Shown: one piece after another, positions 1-12,000 of the stretch
Layout: each line of letters begins with the position of its first letter
Numbering within the stretch: position 1 is the stretch's first letter
Source of the DNA: Epiperipatus broadwayi
Lineage: Eukaryota; Onychophora; Udeonychophora; Euonychophora; Peripatidae
Direction: 5' to 3'
Length of the DNA stretch: 64,000 nucleotides
Assembly: GCA_028023455.1 (NCBI GenBank)
Contig: JAQFVV010000143.1
Location: 1,216,001-1,280,000 of the forward strand
The notes under the pieces: generated by a model
What the model was told of the DNA's origin: nothing
Database searches by the model: none
Seen by the model: the letters and a program-made list of their open reading frames with translations, nothing else
Translations under genes and position numbers: made by a program

Positions 1-2320
1 TATTATGTATCCAGATACAAAAATGCATTGTTGAGCAGCTTTTGGAAATATATGCTCATGCTTCAGCCTTTTTAGTCCAACAAGATCATCAAAACCTGCC
101 TGTGAAATAATGTCTGCATAACAACTCAGAAATCTTCCGTCAAACGTTCAACTGTTTTCAAGAATAAAGCCAAATCTCTTCAAGAAGCGTCCAAATCTAA
201 ATGGTTAGATATACTCCATCAGAAGCAGCAGAAGTAGCCAATAACAAGCAATAGCCATGTTCCAAAAATCCTAGGTAAACATTTATTTATTATCATTTAT
301 ACATAGTAGCCACCGCTATAATTCGTTAATCCTACTGAGTAAAGTAATTTGAACTCTTAAGCATGCATAAAATGAACTAAAAATGTGAGATAATTTAACG
401 ATGTCACATATTATTTATGCTTTTCACCAGATATATGTTATAATGTGTTAATTTAAAAATGTGTGTGTATGAAATTAGATTATCAAGATGTTTAAATTTA
501 GTAAATTAATGTTGGTTAATAAATTATCTTTAAAAATTAATTAATTTTTGATTAAAATAAATTGTCTTTAAACTTAAACTTCATTTGTCAGTCAATTCTT
601 TTTACCAACCTTTTATTAATTCTTTCCACCACCAATTTTGTATAATTTGTTATTGAATTAAAATTAGACTGAGCTAGTTTTAGGGAATGTTTCGAGCACT
701 GGATTATGAGTCTACTGCCTGAATACGTTAGTCATCAAGATTAGCTGGTGCCCCAGGGTTTACTCCAAAACAAATAAAGTATTTAGATAGTAGGGGTTTG
801 AACCTAGCAGCTGAGGTGGGCCATTGTTGATAGTTAAAGTTATCAATAATATCTCCCATTTTGCTCGAACATGCCGGTTCGTTCATGTAACATTTATAAG
901 ATTATAAATGTATTATGAAGGAGTTTGAAACCGGACAAAACTTATATATACGTATAAGTAAGTGGTTTCGGCAGTTTGACCTGGTACATAAATTTTTTCA
1001 GCAGTTCGACCCGGTACAATATATATATATTACATGGTTATATCACATTTAAATTGGAAAAATAGTAAGAAATTAGAAAGTGAATGCAGCTTTGAATGAA
1101 TTTATCAATGTTCTTTTACATGGTCAAAGAAATTAATAAATAAAAGAGTAAAAGAAATAAAATGATTGTTTAATATTAAATGTGGAGAAGTATATGTGCT
1201 AAAGCACATATATTTTGTTAAATAGCCATTTATTTCAATAAAATGAACAAAGTAATCTATTATAATTTAATTATTATAATGATTTAAATTGAAAAACTGA
1301 CTCTTGAAGAGAGGGGGGCTGTGAATACAAACAGCTTCAAATTGTGAATATTAATTTGACTAATCCAAGCTGTAAATAGGAAATGTATAGGATTAAAAAT
1401 TTTGAACTGAATGTGTTATACTAATTCAGGGTAATATTTTTTCGAAATTTTGTATAAATCAAAATAACTGTAAATCATATGAACATATACTACATATATT
1501 GCCCTCTTAGTATGTGAAATATTTTGAAATATAAAATTTTAATTAAGTTGTTAAAGTTGTTGCCTGTATAAACTAAAATTAATTAAAATTGTTTTTCAAA
1601 TAAACAAGAAATAATTAACCCTATCAATAGGATAAAAACATTTAATATGTTTTGAAAATCAATCTGAATAGAAAAAGTCTTGGAAAGAGAAACAAATATA
1701 AATTGCACCAGAGTAATACATCAAGGCAGAATAAAATGTAGTAGCTTATTTTAAAAGTCAAGGTTCTAGATACTTTGAAGAAGTTGCACAAAAAGTATGA
1801 CTCTTGATCATCTATCACCTATTTAATACAGTGGATCTAAATACATATTAAAACCAGTATAGTTAATTATAAGTGTGGGCAATACTTTTAAGTGTATCAA
1901 CAATCAAGCATTAATCAACAAAACTTATGGCTATAGCTCAATCCATATATCTAGCTGAAGTATCCTAAAAGTGCATCTGCATTTTTGTCATCCATCAATA
2001 CCCAGAAGAGTAGAATTACCTTTCCCAGATGTAGAATGAAGTGTAGTGTAGCTGTTGCCTTCCATCATTGAAATTATATTGATCAAACTTACAAATTATT
2101 TGTCTACCTGCCAGATTGTTTCCTAACTCAATTAAAATCAAAAGTTGTTATAAAATATACAAGTTCACCATTGTTTTCAAAGTATACCAAAGCAAATTAT
2201 TTGTTGACCTACGTAAAATGATACATCAATAAACTTTGGATTATATTTGTGAAACCTGATAGAGGCTACCTTAATTCAGAATAAAAAAGACAAGTTAATA
2301 TTCATCCATAAAGAAATATT
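1..2320. other. A+T-rich non-coding stretch
   Basis: No open reading frame or recognisable gene is seen on either strand. The only structured part is around 680-1030, listed separately. The rest is simple A/T-rich sequence with short runs and no visible long repeat. Confidence 0.6.
680..1030 (+). repeat. Possible tRNA-like SINE, family with ccggtacaatatata tail
   Basis: This stretch is less A/T-rich than its surroundings. It has a B-box-like segment (ggtttgaacctag near 790-802) and ends in an acccggtacaatatatata tail. Almost the same tail (gaccggtacaatatatata) occurs near 48,196-48,218, again about 90 bases after a B-box-like word. A shared 3' tail in two places suggests a dispersed short element. 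No convincing target duplication was found, and the 5' boundary is a guess. Confidence 0.3.
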
Positions 2321-2365
2321 TAAGAACTTTGAATTACATCTATGCACATGCAAAAAAAAAAGTTA

Positions 2366-2535
2366 TTTATGGAAGAATCAAGTCCAAATACTTTACTAAT
2401 TCACAAGCTAGATTCCCAAAAAATAATGGCCACTTCTTGATAAAAAATGGGCCTTATTTACAATTTCATTCAAATATTTCTTTGGGAATCTAGCTTATAA
2501 ATTAGTAAAGTATTTGGATTTATTTGTTCCATGAA
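2366..2535. repeat. Short foldback repeat
   Basis: The left arm (about 2,366-2,420) and right arm (about 2,482-2,535) are near-perfect inverted copies over roughly 50 bases. The shared core tttactaatt...gctagattccc is read in opposite directions. The loop is about 60 bases. No coding capacity. It resembles a small hairpin MITE or an internally deleted palindromic element; the family is not recognised. Confidence 0.7.
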
Positions 2536-2625
2536 TGTTTTTATACTTTTGCCATTTCATATTTGATAAACTATAAAAGTATTTATCTGCTCATTAAAAA
2601 TCATTAGAAATACAATAAATAATAA

Positions 2626-2805
2626 TAATATGTTGGACTATTTTCATCATCTAATATGCATATTGAATGTCTTTAAAAAAAATTAACTTTATTTAAATAT
2701 TCCAAATACATTCAACTGTTAATAATTTGGAATATTTAAATAAAGTTAAATTTTTCTAAAAACATTCAATACGCATATTCGATGATGGAAATAGTCCAAC
2801 ATAAA
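2626..2805. repeat. Family F3 palindrome, internally deleted copy
   Basis: Two inverted arms of about 80 bases begin and end with the F3 terminal word (tgttggactatttt / aaatagtccaaca). They contain the shared stretch tttaactttatttaaatattcc and its complement. The centre is only a few bases, so this is almost a pure hairpin. The same terminal arms occur at 2,994-3,815 and 22,995-23,925, which defines the family. Confidence 0.8.
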
Positions 2806-2998
2806 AATGCAACTAGAACACCATCCTCACAAACCTTCAGAAAAACAATAACAGTAATACTTTTTCCTCATTTAATTGAGTAAAAGACTTTTATATTTTT
2901 TTAACAAGCTGAAATTAAGTATAAAATTTTTTAAAAAAAAGGAAATCAAAGACATAGTTTTCCTGAAGGTTTGTGATGATGATATTTTAGTTGTATTT
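2806..2998. repeat. F3 outer-arm inverted pair
   Basis: The segment cacaaaccttcag (about 2,829-2,842) with its neighbours is inverted as ctgaaggtttgtg (about 2,963-2,976). In the best copy this is the outermost part of an F3 element (end at 23,925). Here two outer ends face each other between the 2.6-kb and 3.0-kb copies. This suggests nested or back-to-back insertion of two F3 elements. Confidence 0.6.
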
Positions 2999-3815
2999 AT
3001 ATATTGGACTATTTCTGATATCTAATATTAAGTATTGAATGTTTTGTGGGCAGCTATTTTGAATTTTCTTCATTGTATCTTTTCTTCTGCATCCAATATT
3101 TTTCTATTTACCCAATTGAACATACTTCATTGCTACATATATGGCCTGCAACATTAGTCATATTTGTTTTGTCTCTTCTAATCATCAATTTGTACTCTTG
3201 CAATCACTTTTCATTGGGGAGACTGATCTCATCAACTACATTTCTCCATTTTTACATGATATTTTGCAGATGCAATTTTTGTTTTTCAGCATTTCAAGTT
3301 TAGGCTTTGTAAATGTTAGAATTTCTCAAAGTGTGGTATAGCTCTGGAAAGCTGTTCTGATGTTATACTGATTGCTGTTTTTCCTTAATTGTATGCTCTC
3401 TTTAGTATGTATAGATGTGCTACAGTACCAGTCTGACTATACACAATGTATGGAAACCATTAGTCAATTTTGTACTTAGGATAAAGTGGAAAAATCAGGG
3501 GGAACTTTATAGATAAGTACATGAAATTTATTCTGGACTTTGGCAGAATGGCTAAGTTGTTAGAGCATTACCTTAGAATTCAATATTCAGGAATCCAGAT
3601 TCATTTTCCATACTAATCCTCTCACTGGTCAGTCAGCAACATGCCTAAAGAAGAGATAAGAATAATACTACTTGAAACAAACTCCATGTACTAATTTGTA
3701 TGCTATTACTAACAGTTGAATGTAATTGGAAAATTTAAATAAAGTTAAATTTTCTAAAGACATTTCAATATTAACATTAATATTAGATGATGGAAATAGT
3801 CAAATATATTTAAAC
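2994..3815 (+). repeat. Family F3 palindromic element with internal tRNA-like segment
   Basis: The left arm starts at the F3 terminus (tatttatatattggactattt). The right arm, about 3,718-3,815, is its complement (tttaaataaagttaaa ... gatgatggaaatagtca). The unpaired interior holds a tRNA-like region (3,541-3,615) and a stretch matching the interior of the 23-kb copy (cctaaagaagagataag, like cctgaaaaagagggca). Open reading frames inside (for example 3,046-3,303) do not resemble any protein and are not conserved with the other copy. The copy is eroded and I could not define a target duplication. Confidence 0.7.
3541..3615 (+). repeat. tRNA-like segment inside F3 element
   Basis: The segment has an A-box-like gctaagttgttagagc and a B-box-like gattcattttcc, at tRNA-like spacing. 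The homologous part of the 23-kb F3 copy is closer to consensus (tagttcagttggctagag and ggttcaattcc). It is therefore a tRNA-derived polymerase III promoter remnant, not a tRNA gene. Confidence 0.55.
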
Positions 3816-4380
3816 AAAAACATACTTCTATGGGAGATTATAAAAGTGATATTATAGAAAAGTATTGACTTGTTACATTGACTTCTTTAGTCATAGAAAT
3901 AATTGAAAATTTGGCTTATGTGGATTGAAATCTACAAGATTTTCAAATAATGTTTAAGACTTGTATAGTGTGTATAATTAATTTAATATGTGAAAGTATG
4001 AATGTTTTTGCAATAATAGTTTATGATTTTAAAAATATTTTGAATGTCTATTGTTATTTTTTTATTATTATAAAAGTGTGTTTCTCTTTAGCATTAAAAA
4101 AAAGTTATGCATATGTATTTCATAGAACAATCTCATGACCTGGTGATTAATGCAATTACTTTCCAAACTTGAAAACAGGGGTTCTACTGCGTTATCCTAG
4201 AAGAAGTTTCAAGCAAGCTTAGCACTTTTGTGAGGTTATGACTAGTTAGTCAGCCATTATTTGTTAAGAAATAAATATTGAAATATTATTAGTTAGGCAA
4301 AAGTTTCAAGTTAATCTGTATTGGCCAATTAAATGTCAATACACTGTAAAAAAGCAAATATGATTGTAATTTAAAACAGT

Positions 4381-4488
4381 TGTCAAGCATTGGTGGTCGA
4401 GAGGTCAATGACAGCTGCTTTACAAGCAGTTGTTCCAGGATAGTGGGTTCGCTTCCCGGCTGATGCTATTACACGAGAAGAAAAAAAA
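4381..4488 (+). mobile_element. tRNA-derived SINE (family S1)
   Basis: Full-length copy: tgtcaagcattggtggtcgagaggtc head, anticodon-arm-like gctgctttacaagcag, B box gggttcgcttccc, then tgatgctattacac and an A-rich tail. It is flanked by the 10-bp direct repeat ttaaaacagt (4,371-4,380 and 4,489-4,498), the expected mark of target-primed insertion. Other S1 copies lie at 25,244-25,349, 26,734-26,811 and 33,768-33,875. The acceptor stem is not tRNA-like, so it is not a functional tRNA. Confidence 0.85.
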
Positions 4489-4499
4489 TTAAAACAGTC

Positions 4500-5200
4500 T
4501 TCACCATTGGTAAAGACATTTTATTCTTATTGGTGTTGAGACTATGATTTACCTTTATGTACATATATCTATTTAAACAGCATTATTCTTATTGGTGTAT
4601 AATATGTGCTTGCCTGTGAAAATTTAATGTGAGCCTTTGTAGTGAAACATATACTATATATTCACATTTACAGACAATATGTATATTGACAATTTAAATC
4701 TTTTATAAAAATGAATAATATGTCAAAATATGATATATAACTTGCTTGAAATATAAAACCTCAAATCTTGTTCTAAAGATTAACCAATCAATTTACAAGG
4801 TAAAGAGAAAAAAAATGAAGACAATTTGACGCCTCTGAAAACACATCAGGGTCATTCTAATTATTCAACACGTTACTAATAATAGGTCAAGTTTAAAATA
4901 TACAACAAAACACACTAGAAATAACATCTTTAATTGCCTTCATCAATCTATTTGTTTATTAATGAAAATTGGCCTGAAGGAAATAGAATCTTTTTCCTCC
5001 TAATTTCCAATTCATTTCTTTGTTTTTTTTTCTACTGCAAAGTAATGAGATCTAAATTTTAATATTACATAAAGTAAAATTTCCCAAGTTTGATTAAAAA
5101 CGTAAAAAATCTTTTTTTTTATTTAGCAAATTCACAATGACTATAGATTTTTAAAAATGTATTATATATGATGCATATTTATTCATTTACTAATGTGTCA
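4500..5200. other. A+T-rich non-coding stretch
   Basis: Nothing recognisable on either strand: short A/T runs and no long repeat or open reading frame. Confidence 0.5.
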
Positions 5201-5204
5201 TATA

Positions 5205-5580
5205 TAAATATAAGGGATTTGAACTCAGACTTTCAAGCACCCACTAACTGTCCACACTATCTCATACAACCGATACACATGTAAAAAAGATAAATAATCA
5301 CCAATATACATATTTCATGCTAAACCAGCACTCATCAGTTGGTCCAGATTATCATCTCCCACACACATATATAATCAGTGCTCAGTTTATATTAAGATAG
5401 GAAATCTTCACACTTTAATGGACAGGTTTCAATCTACTCCAACTTTCCAGCCATCCATATCATTGAAAATCTGATGATGGAAAGCCAAATCCCATGCTGA
5501 TGCCAACATTACTGCCAAACCCATGTTGACCATGTGTCAATATGTTATCAGTGCTTATTCATAAACATTAGATTTAAGAG
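5205..5580. repeat. Family F2 repeat, single arm
   Basis: The sequence from ggatttgaactcagactttcaag onward matches the left arm of the large palindrome at 19,735-20,400 over several hundred bases. Shared words include ccagcactca, tttatattaagata, ccatccat and attgaaaatctgat. Only one arm is present, so this is a half element or a truncated copy. No target duplication was identified. Confidence 0.75.
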
Positions 5581-5798
5581 AAAGTATATTGATAAATTTT
5601 TATTAGTTATTCATTAGACTAGAGATTATCCTATAATGAATAAGATTTTCATAATGTAATTTTTACTACACCATTCTCATTCATGCTAAAGGAATTTTCT
5701 TTTAACTGAAAGAAGACCCTTTGATTTCTCTTGAAGGCCTTAAAGGAACTGAGCAAGGCAAATTCCTAATGTTCACTCTATACATTCTTGTCTTGCAG

Positions 5799-5851
5799 AT
5801 ATGGTATATGAACTTGGATGGGCTGCTCACCAACATGCATTAGCCAGCATG
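5799..5851 (+). other. Candidate internal exon (weak)
   Basis: A 53-nt segment lies between a plausible acceptor (cattcttgtcttgcag, ending 5,798) and a near-consensus donor (catg|gtgagt, from 5,852). With one base supplied upstream it is open throughout and reads MVYELGWAAHQHALASM after the joining codon. The local A+T content is lower than around it. No protein family is recognised. A chance match is quite possible: splice-like words are expected several times in 64 kb. Confidence 0.25.
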
Positions 5852-6149
5852 GTGAGTTTATTGGCTTTTTACCTTTGAGTTTAAGATCAAGAAATACCAT
5901 GGGTTTTCTTCTCAGTTGCCTGATAGCTCTTAACTGAAATATCAGTTGAGTTTTTTTAAGGTAGAATGAATGTGTGTGTGAATGGATTTTTTCCCTCTAA
6001 TATATATTTACAATAATGACAGGGCCCTTATTTCATGGAGGCTGTAAAGTTGCCAGCCAAGGTAATGGTTGATAGCTGAAGGCAGTGGTAATAACCTGAT
6101 TGTGGCCCTAGACTGAAATTTGATGACAACCTTTTATTTAGGTACTTAC

Positions 6150-7380
6150 AATTGCAGATCACTTTCAAGTGAAGGAAGATTGCAAAGAAGAACTGTCTCA
6201 TACTAAATGGAACACTATTGGACTTTGTGAAGTTAGAAGAAAAGATAAAGAGACAATTGATTTAAAAAGTGGACATTCACTGTATTACAAAAGGAACAAA
6301 CATTGAAAGTACAAGTGAAGTAGGAGTCGTTATAAATAAAAAGTGGAAGATCAACATTGTGGAGATTGATTGTGTATCAGACAGAGTAGCAAGATTAGTT
6401 ATTCAACTTAACAGCAGATAATTCAGATTTATAATCCAACAAGTTCTCATTGTGATGAAAAAGTAGAGGATTTTTGTATGGATGCCCAAAAAGCTTTTGA
6501 TAAGACCAAACTGCATTTTAAACTTGTCACAGGATACTTTAATGCTAGAATTGATAAACAATTAAAAGATGAAAGGGTTATAGATAAATTTGGTTATGGT
6601 AATAGAAATGCGAGAGGACATAGACTTGTGAATTTTGCAGAAAAAAAGGAAACTTTATATTATGAATTTCTTTTGAGAAAAATGTTAAATTCAAATGGAC
6701 ATGGAAACATCCAAATGAAGGTATAGTGAAATGGGATTATATTTTGACTAATGGAAATTTATATATTTTGAGATTGTAATGTTCTTAATAAATTCAACAC
6801 AGAAAGTGATCATTGATTAGTAAGATGTAAAATACATGTTAATGTAAAATGAATGAAAAAAAAATTATTAAGAAAAACAATACAGTTGATATTCCTAATC
6901 TTCAGAAACATTCCAATAAATTTAAATTAGAACTTGCAAATTATTTTCAAATATTAACAGATTTCGAACATAATTCAAATTTGAACAAATTCAATTGGAA
7001 AATAACTGATAAACTTTTAAAAACTACAACAAAGATAGCTGGTACAAAAAAGCAGCAATTGATCAGTAAAATTTCTGCTAAGACAATTTATGAAGAAATG
7101 TGAAAATATATAAAAATGATGTATTAAAAAGGATTGTATATCTTGAATTTTGTAAAATGGAGTGAATAAGAGCTTGATAATGATATAAGAGAGTATAATT
7201 GTGAGCTAGAAATAAAAGTTATATAAGAGAATAAAAGTCTCAAAAGTGTAAGGTAACATATTTGTAGTGGCAGGAAACTTACTTCTGCAATAAGAAAAAA
7301 AAGTTGGAACTGTTACTAAAAAGAGAGATGACAAGAGTTTTATCAAGCATTATATAGCAATAAAGAACAAAAAAAATTAC
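6150..7380 (+). pseudogene. Decayed RTE-like non-LTR retrotransposon: endonuclease and linker
   Basis: The translated remains match an apurinic-type (EEP) endonuclease of RTE-like retrotransposons, the family often labelled craniofacial development protein 2-like in animal genomes. In order: TKWNTIGLCEVRR with the catalytic Glu (6,202-6,240); SEVGVVINKKWK; VSDRVARLVIQL; TGYFNARI, where the catalytic Asp of GDFNA has become Tyr (6,535-6,537); FGYGNRNARGHRLVNFAE; KWDYILTN; and SDH (6,805-6,813) followed at once by a stop. The linker toward the reverse transcriptase follows (6,849-7,103 open, then frameshifted). Several stops and frame changes make it non-functional. The reverse transcriptase does not follow intact; a similar element's polymerase half lies at 33.5 kb. 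Confidence 0.85.
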
Positions 7381-7705
7381 CTCATACAACTACTATATCT
7401 TCTAAATTGTCCAGGATTTTAAATGAAAAAGTGAGGTATGTAATTAAATTTATGAAGAAGGAAAAGCTCACACAAGATAGGGACTGATTTTCATCTACAT
7501 TTAATAGCTTGTGGAACAATGATAAAATTATGTGTAAGAAATTGTAGTCTGGGCCAACTGATAAGTACTGATTCAGTATGAAATGTGCATCTTGGGGATC
7601 ATAAATCTTTTTCACATGTATTGGTCATATGTTTATGATTACACACCTCCACAAGGTGTTAAAAGCAGATAGAAAGCAGTCCCTATCTTGTCTAAGAGTG
7701 ATATA
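7380..7705. repeat. F2-related foldback
   Basis: The words cacaagatagggactg (about 7,470-7,486) and cagtccctatcttgtc (about 7,677-7,693) are inverted copies. The interior carries F2 words (gggccaactgataagtactg and ggggatcataaatctttttcacatgtattgg). It appears inserted into the RTE remnant that surrounds it. The open reading frame on the minus strand at 7,382-7,615 is an accident of this repeat. Confidence 0.55.
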
Positions 7706-8430
7706 GTAAAAATTATAATACAGAAATATCATTCAGAAAAAGCAAGCTTTTATTTTTTAAAGAACTACATTTTTTTATTTAAAAAAGAACTGTAAACTTT
7801 GACCTGAAGTTATTGAAATTTACAGTATTCTGTGAATTTGATTGACTAGTGTGAACACTTTATTTAGGGGGGGGGGAGAAGCTAATAAACAAATTTGGAT
7901 TTATTTGCATGAAAATCCATGAAATCTTATAAATTGTGTTAAATTTAGGAATCAAAATGTAAAATAAATATCTATTACCTGAGTTTTAAATGTGCAGAAT
8001 TATTGAATTATTATAATCATAATTGTATTAAAAAATAAATCTTATTGCAAATTAATATTCATGCTCAATTCTGCATATATTAACATTGAAGTTGCTAATT
8101 TGAATTTTCAAGCTTTACATTTTACTAAAATTTAGAATTCTTGTAAATAATATGTAATGGCTATAAGTAAATCATTCTTGCATTTATTAAAAGGAGAATC
8201 CTAGTTAGTTATCTGATAATGATTTTATTATTAGTAAGTTGATTAAGAGAAAGCAAGTGACTTTTTTATTTATTAAAATAATAAGTTAAATATGAAATTT
8301 CATAGCAAATATAAATTTAAAGACAGATGTTAAACTATTTATAAAAAGTTTTAAAAATGAGGTCATTTGTTGAATGTTACTTTGTTAGTAATATGTGGAC
8401 CTAAAAACTGTTATCACAATCCTATTAAAC
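7706..8430. other. A+T-rich non-coding stretch
   Basis: It includes a run of ten G near 7,867. No reading frame, repeat arm or RNA gene is recognised. It may be intervening sequence within the broken RTE copy. Confidence 0.45.
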
Positions 8431-8438
8431 CTCTAGAT

Positions 8439-8859
8439 CAGGGATGCCCAACCCGTAGCTCACGAGTCACATGTGGCTCGCACAACCGTTTAATGTGGCT
8501 TGCATTGCACTCAAGAAAAATTGATAAAATATTTTATGTAAACACTAAAAAATAAACATTTTTACAATACAAATGATAACGATATGCAGTGTCAGGTTTC
8601 ACATTAAATAAAATAATTAAAATATACTTTTCCTGTAATTGTAATTTATATGTATGTTACCAAATTTGTAATAAATAAATACTGTATAAATAAAATGTAT
8701 TTACATTTTTTTTTGTTTTTAACATATTACACCAGTTTGTTTTAGTTTGTGAATTATGTTTATAAATGTAGTATGAAAAATGCAATATATAATTGTGGCT
8801 TCCCAAATTTTTTTAAATTCTCAACTGGCTCGAGTCAAGTTAAAGGTTGGGCATCCCTG
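8439..8859. mobile_element. hAT-type MITE, 421 bp, intact ends
   Basis: The terminal inverted repeat CAGGGATGCCCAACC is perfect over 15 bases at both ends (8,439-8,453 and 8,845-8,859). The subterminal gagtcacatgtggctcg at the left is echoed by ggctcgagtcaag at the right. It is flanked by a perfect 8-bp duplication, ctctagat (8,431-8,438 and 8,860-8,867), the size typical of hAT transposition. The CAGGG...TGCCCAACC end is characteristic of the Charlie/Tip100-like hAT group. There is no transposase open reading frame, so it is non-autonomous. Confidence 0.93.
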
Positions 8860-8867
8860 CTCTAGAT

Positions 8868-9240
8868 GATATTCTTTTACAGAATAATGATGATATTTTG
8901 AGAAGATAGAAGAAGTATTCTGAATGTCTTTTAAATAGTAATACAAGAATTAAGATGATGATTTTTAATAATATGCCATCCTATCTATTTATTTCAATTT
9001 GGACAAAGATATAGCCAACTTAACAAAATTAAAACAGCCTTTTGTAATTTTAAAAATGATAGATCCAGATAATATATTTTTTTGAAGAAGTTGCAAATAA
9101 TGTTCTGACTTTAAATTATCAAAAATGTTTAGAAAAAACAATGTTGTACCATCTGATTTTTAGGATGCATCTATTGTTCCAATATATAAAAATAACGATG
9201 AGAGCATATGTTCTTTTAAGAATTTTATTGAACATGTTAA
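8868..9240 (+). pseudogene. Possible continuation of the RTE-like remnant
   Basis: In one frame the DNA reads QNNDDILRR.KKYSECLLNSN, resembling the DI.RRWKEYFEELLN segment just upstream of the reverse transcriptase in RTE-like polyproteins. Shortly after comes a degenerate IDPDNI-like word, comparable to the GPDNIP motif. Stops are frequent. This would extend the 6.15-kb copy past the F2 and hAT insertions. The match is weak and rests on short words only. Confidence 0.4.
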
Positions 9241-9244
9241 TTCC

Positions 9245-9880
9245 ATTCATTGATTAACGATTATCAGAGAGATTCACATAGTTTTTTTTTTTTTTAAAAA
9301 AAAAGCATTATAGAAATGATTTTTTTTTGTCATGTAAATATAAAGTGCAATATATATATATATATTGTTTTATTAATTTCATCAAAACATTTTATTCAGT
9401 TAATCAAAGATGTTTGTAGCAACGTTTGAAATTAGCTAGTAGTCCTTTTATTTATTTTGTACAGTTTCTGCTGATAAAGTGAGAGGAAAAGTTATCACTC
9501 TTGGTGAAAAATCAGACATTTGAAACAAAACTTGATTCTGGTAATATTTGGAACATTTTGTAGAAGCATTTACATTTCCAGCAGTTTTAACTTGAATTTT
9601 ATTGACTTGAGAGTGTGAATAAATGTAAACATCTTTAAAACTTTACATAGAAAATTGGAATTGGATATTTAGTATAACACAAGTTTAGTGTGCTCTTTTA
9701 CATTTAATGAATTAAAATATAGGATATTTTTCTCAAAATTACATGATTACCTTAAATTAATTACATATGAGCTGCTATTTTGCTCAATTTATTACATGGT
9801 AGTAGCAAAAAAGTGATAGAAAAGTTTCATTATGAATGCTCCATAAGATTCTAGATGGCAAGATCATGAGACAATTAATA
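9245..9880. other. A+T-rich non-coding stretch
   Basis: It holds a T-run/A-run hairpin near 9,281-9,304 and a short TA repeat near 9,350. Nothing else is recognised. Confidence 0.5.
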
Positions 9881-9884
9881 TTGT

Positions 9885-12000
9885 ACCGGTAAAAATCACC
9901 ATGCTTAATCACACACAGTAATCCGAATTCAAACCCAGTCCACGTCTAGGAATAAATTCCAAAATGCAAACTAAATTCAAATCCAAAACCCTGGCATGAC
10001 CCACCGATGACAATATTACCGGCACGGGGTTCCCCCTTTACTAGCTCATCGAAAAACACAGACTAAATTACCTACAATCAGCTATTTCATAGATCCCTTA
10101 TAGTCGGGATCTTGGTACGGCTAATAATTTAATGTATATATTTAAGTTGTCGATACAGACAGCAGGTGATTGACTAGATGTCGAGAGTAATAATGCAAGA
10201 GAGACAAAATTAGGTTAGATAAATTTTTAATAAATTATTGAAGCATTTAATAATATTATTTACAGGTACGGTAAAACTCTCATATGTATTTTATAATAAA
10301 TTTCTGCTAGTCATCAATAATCGGTTTGTACTGATTAACAAACTCATGCCAATATTTATGTGTTTAAATGGTTGTACAGGTTGATATGAGAATCAGAGTA
10401 ATTGGAGCACTTAAAATATTTAACTACTAGCTTATATTAATTTGTGTTATTTAATAGATTCAAACCATTGCGTATACGGATAAAATGGGAGGCGGTTTTA
10501 TATAAAAATATAATATATAATACTGATGTACTGATGGTTGCAAGGATTAAGGTACACTACAATAATAACTTGCGGTGCATGAACGGAATACCGGGCGGCT
10601 TGTACTTTGACAAGTCTTAATGCTCCCAAGTAGATCCGAGACACTACAACCAGCCGGGATCATTTTCGAACCCCGGTGATCCAAGAGATTACCTGGAGAA
10701 GAATTTCTTTCTCTCCATATGGTAGTAAAACGAGACGCCACCTTAGGCGAAGGTAAAGGCATTGCCACCGTAACATCGAGGAAGAGTGATCGGGAGTGGA
10801 TTTTAAAACGAAATTATATAAACCATTTTATCTATCCGTAACATGTTCTATGCAACAGCCTGATATAACTATTCAATAATGACATGGCGAAATCAAACGA
10901 TCGCAAAAGTAACAATTAATTAATTTCATTCTGAAACCCATAACTCCCCAGATTGTTCGGAAGGTAATAATAGCAATAAAATATTCACTTATTATTATTA
11001 CTCCGTAATAATATATAAAAAAATATAATAAAATTTTAGACTATTTTAAGTATTTGAGATTTGGAGTGTAGATTAAAATATCATGAAAAAGTAAAGGAAA
11101 CAATAAAAATACTTGAATATTTCTCAACTCAACATAAATGAAACAATTTTTAGTTCGATAAAAGAAAATTACTTTTAAAATGAATATAATAAATATTATG
11201 AGATAAACTTTACTGACTTTAATTAGAGTTGAGAAATATTATTATTGGCATCGTTTTGTTTGTAAAATAAGTAATAGTAAAAATATAAATGTATTCACAA
11301 ATGGATTATTAGTAGGCACAAATATTAATAATTATCATCTAAAGACTAGAGCACAGACATATTAGAGAAGAAATTTACTGACAGGTTTTTGTGTAACATT
11401 TTCAAATGGAAAACAAGAAATTTACATGCAATTAATTAGGTTAATAGATTAAATTTAAAATTATTACTGAGAGGAAAGTTAAAAAGTTCATGTAACAAAA
11501 GTTACCATTCTTTCTTCGTCCGGCTTTTCTTCTTGCGGTGATATGTATGAAGAACGTAGGCGCGCATTTTGAATTTCTTAGAACGGCATGGTTAATTTAA
11601 ATGTTGGAATTTGGAAGACTGGAAGCACGGAAAACATTACAGATCAGCGGTACGAAAGATTTAACTTGGCAGAACAGGAATCAGCTTCTTGGACTTAGCC
11701 CATCATTATTGCAGTTTACCGGGCAACTTCTTAATAACGGTTGAAGTCTGGAACAACTACTTTGCTGTAGCTTGAGACGATCTAAGCACAGCCAAGTCAA
11801 AAGTTAGAGTGTCTCTCTTATATCTAAGATGGCTACGGTTGACCTTTCTGCCTAGTTTTTGTTCATGACTCCGCCTCCTTTGATTTTCCGGCCTCCAGCA
11901 ATATCTAATTTTTGACTATACAATAGCCTTTGCCTTTCTTGATAAGAGTTCTACGTTTCTCATTTCCATTGTTCGGTTTTCATTTATTTTTAAATTTAAT
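9885..12000. other. CpG-retaining segment, possible promoter region or young insertion
   Basis: CpG words are clearly more frequent here than in the neighbouring 10 kb, especially at 9,885-10,130, 10,540-10,920 and 11,515-11,960 (for example gtaggcgcgcat, cgtccggctt, gatcgggag). No foldback arms or SINE tails were found. One possibility is an unmethylated promoter region ahead of the candidate first exon at 12,691. Another is a recently inserted long element whose CpGs have not yet decayed. The sequence alone does not decide. Confidence 0.4.
10547..10800 (-). other. G+C-richer 250-bp block, unrecognised
   Basis: This block stands out in base composition. On the minus strand it is open for 73 codons (10,768 to 10,547) and includes a B-box-like ggggttcgaaaatgatcccc-type segment near 10,660-10,680. 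The peptide resembles no family I know. It could be part of a tRNA-related SINE, an exon or a regulatory block. I see no splice pair or poly-A tail that would settle it. Confidence 0.25.

Noticed and set aside
3046-3341. Two overlapping open frames
   Set aside because: They lie inside the F3 repeat, are driven by composition, and the other F3 copy does not preserve them.
4381-4488. Functional tRNA gene
   Set aside because: The acceptor stem does not pair, and an A tail plus target duplication mark it as a SINE. The same holds for 25,244, 26,734 and 33,768.
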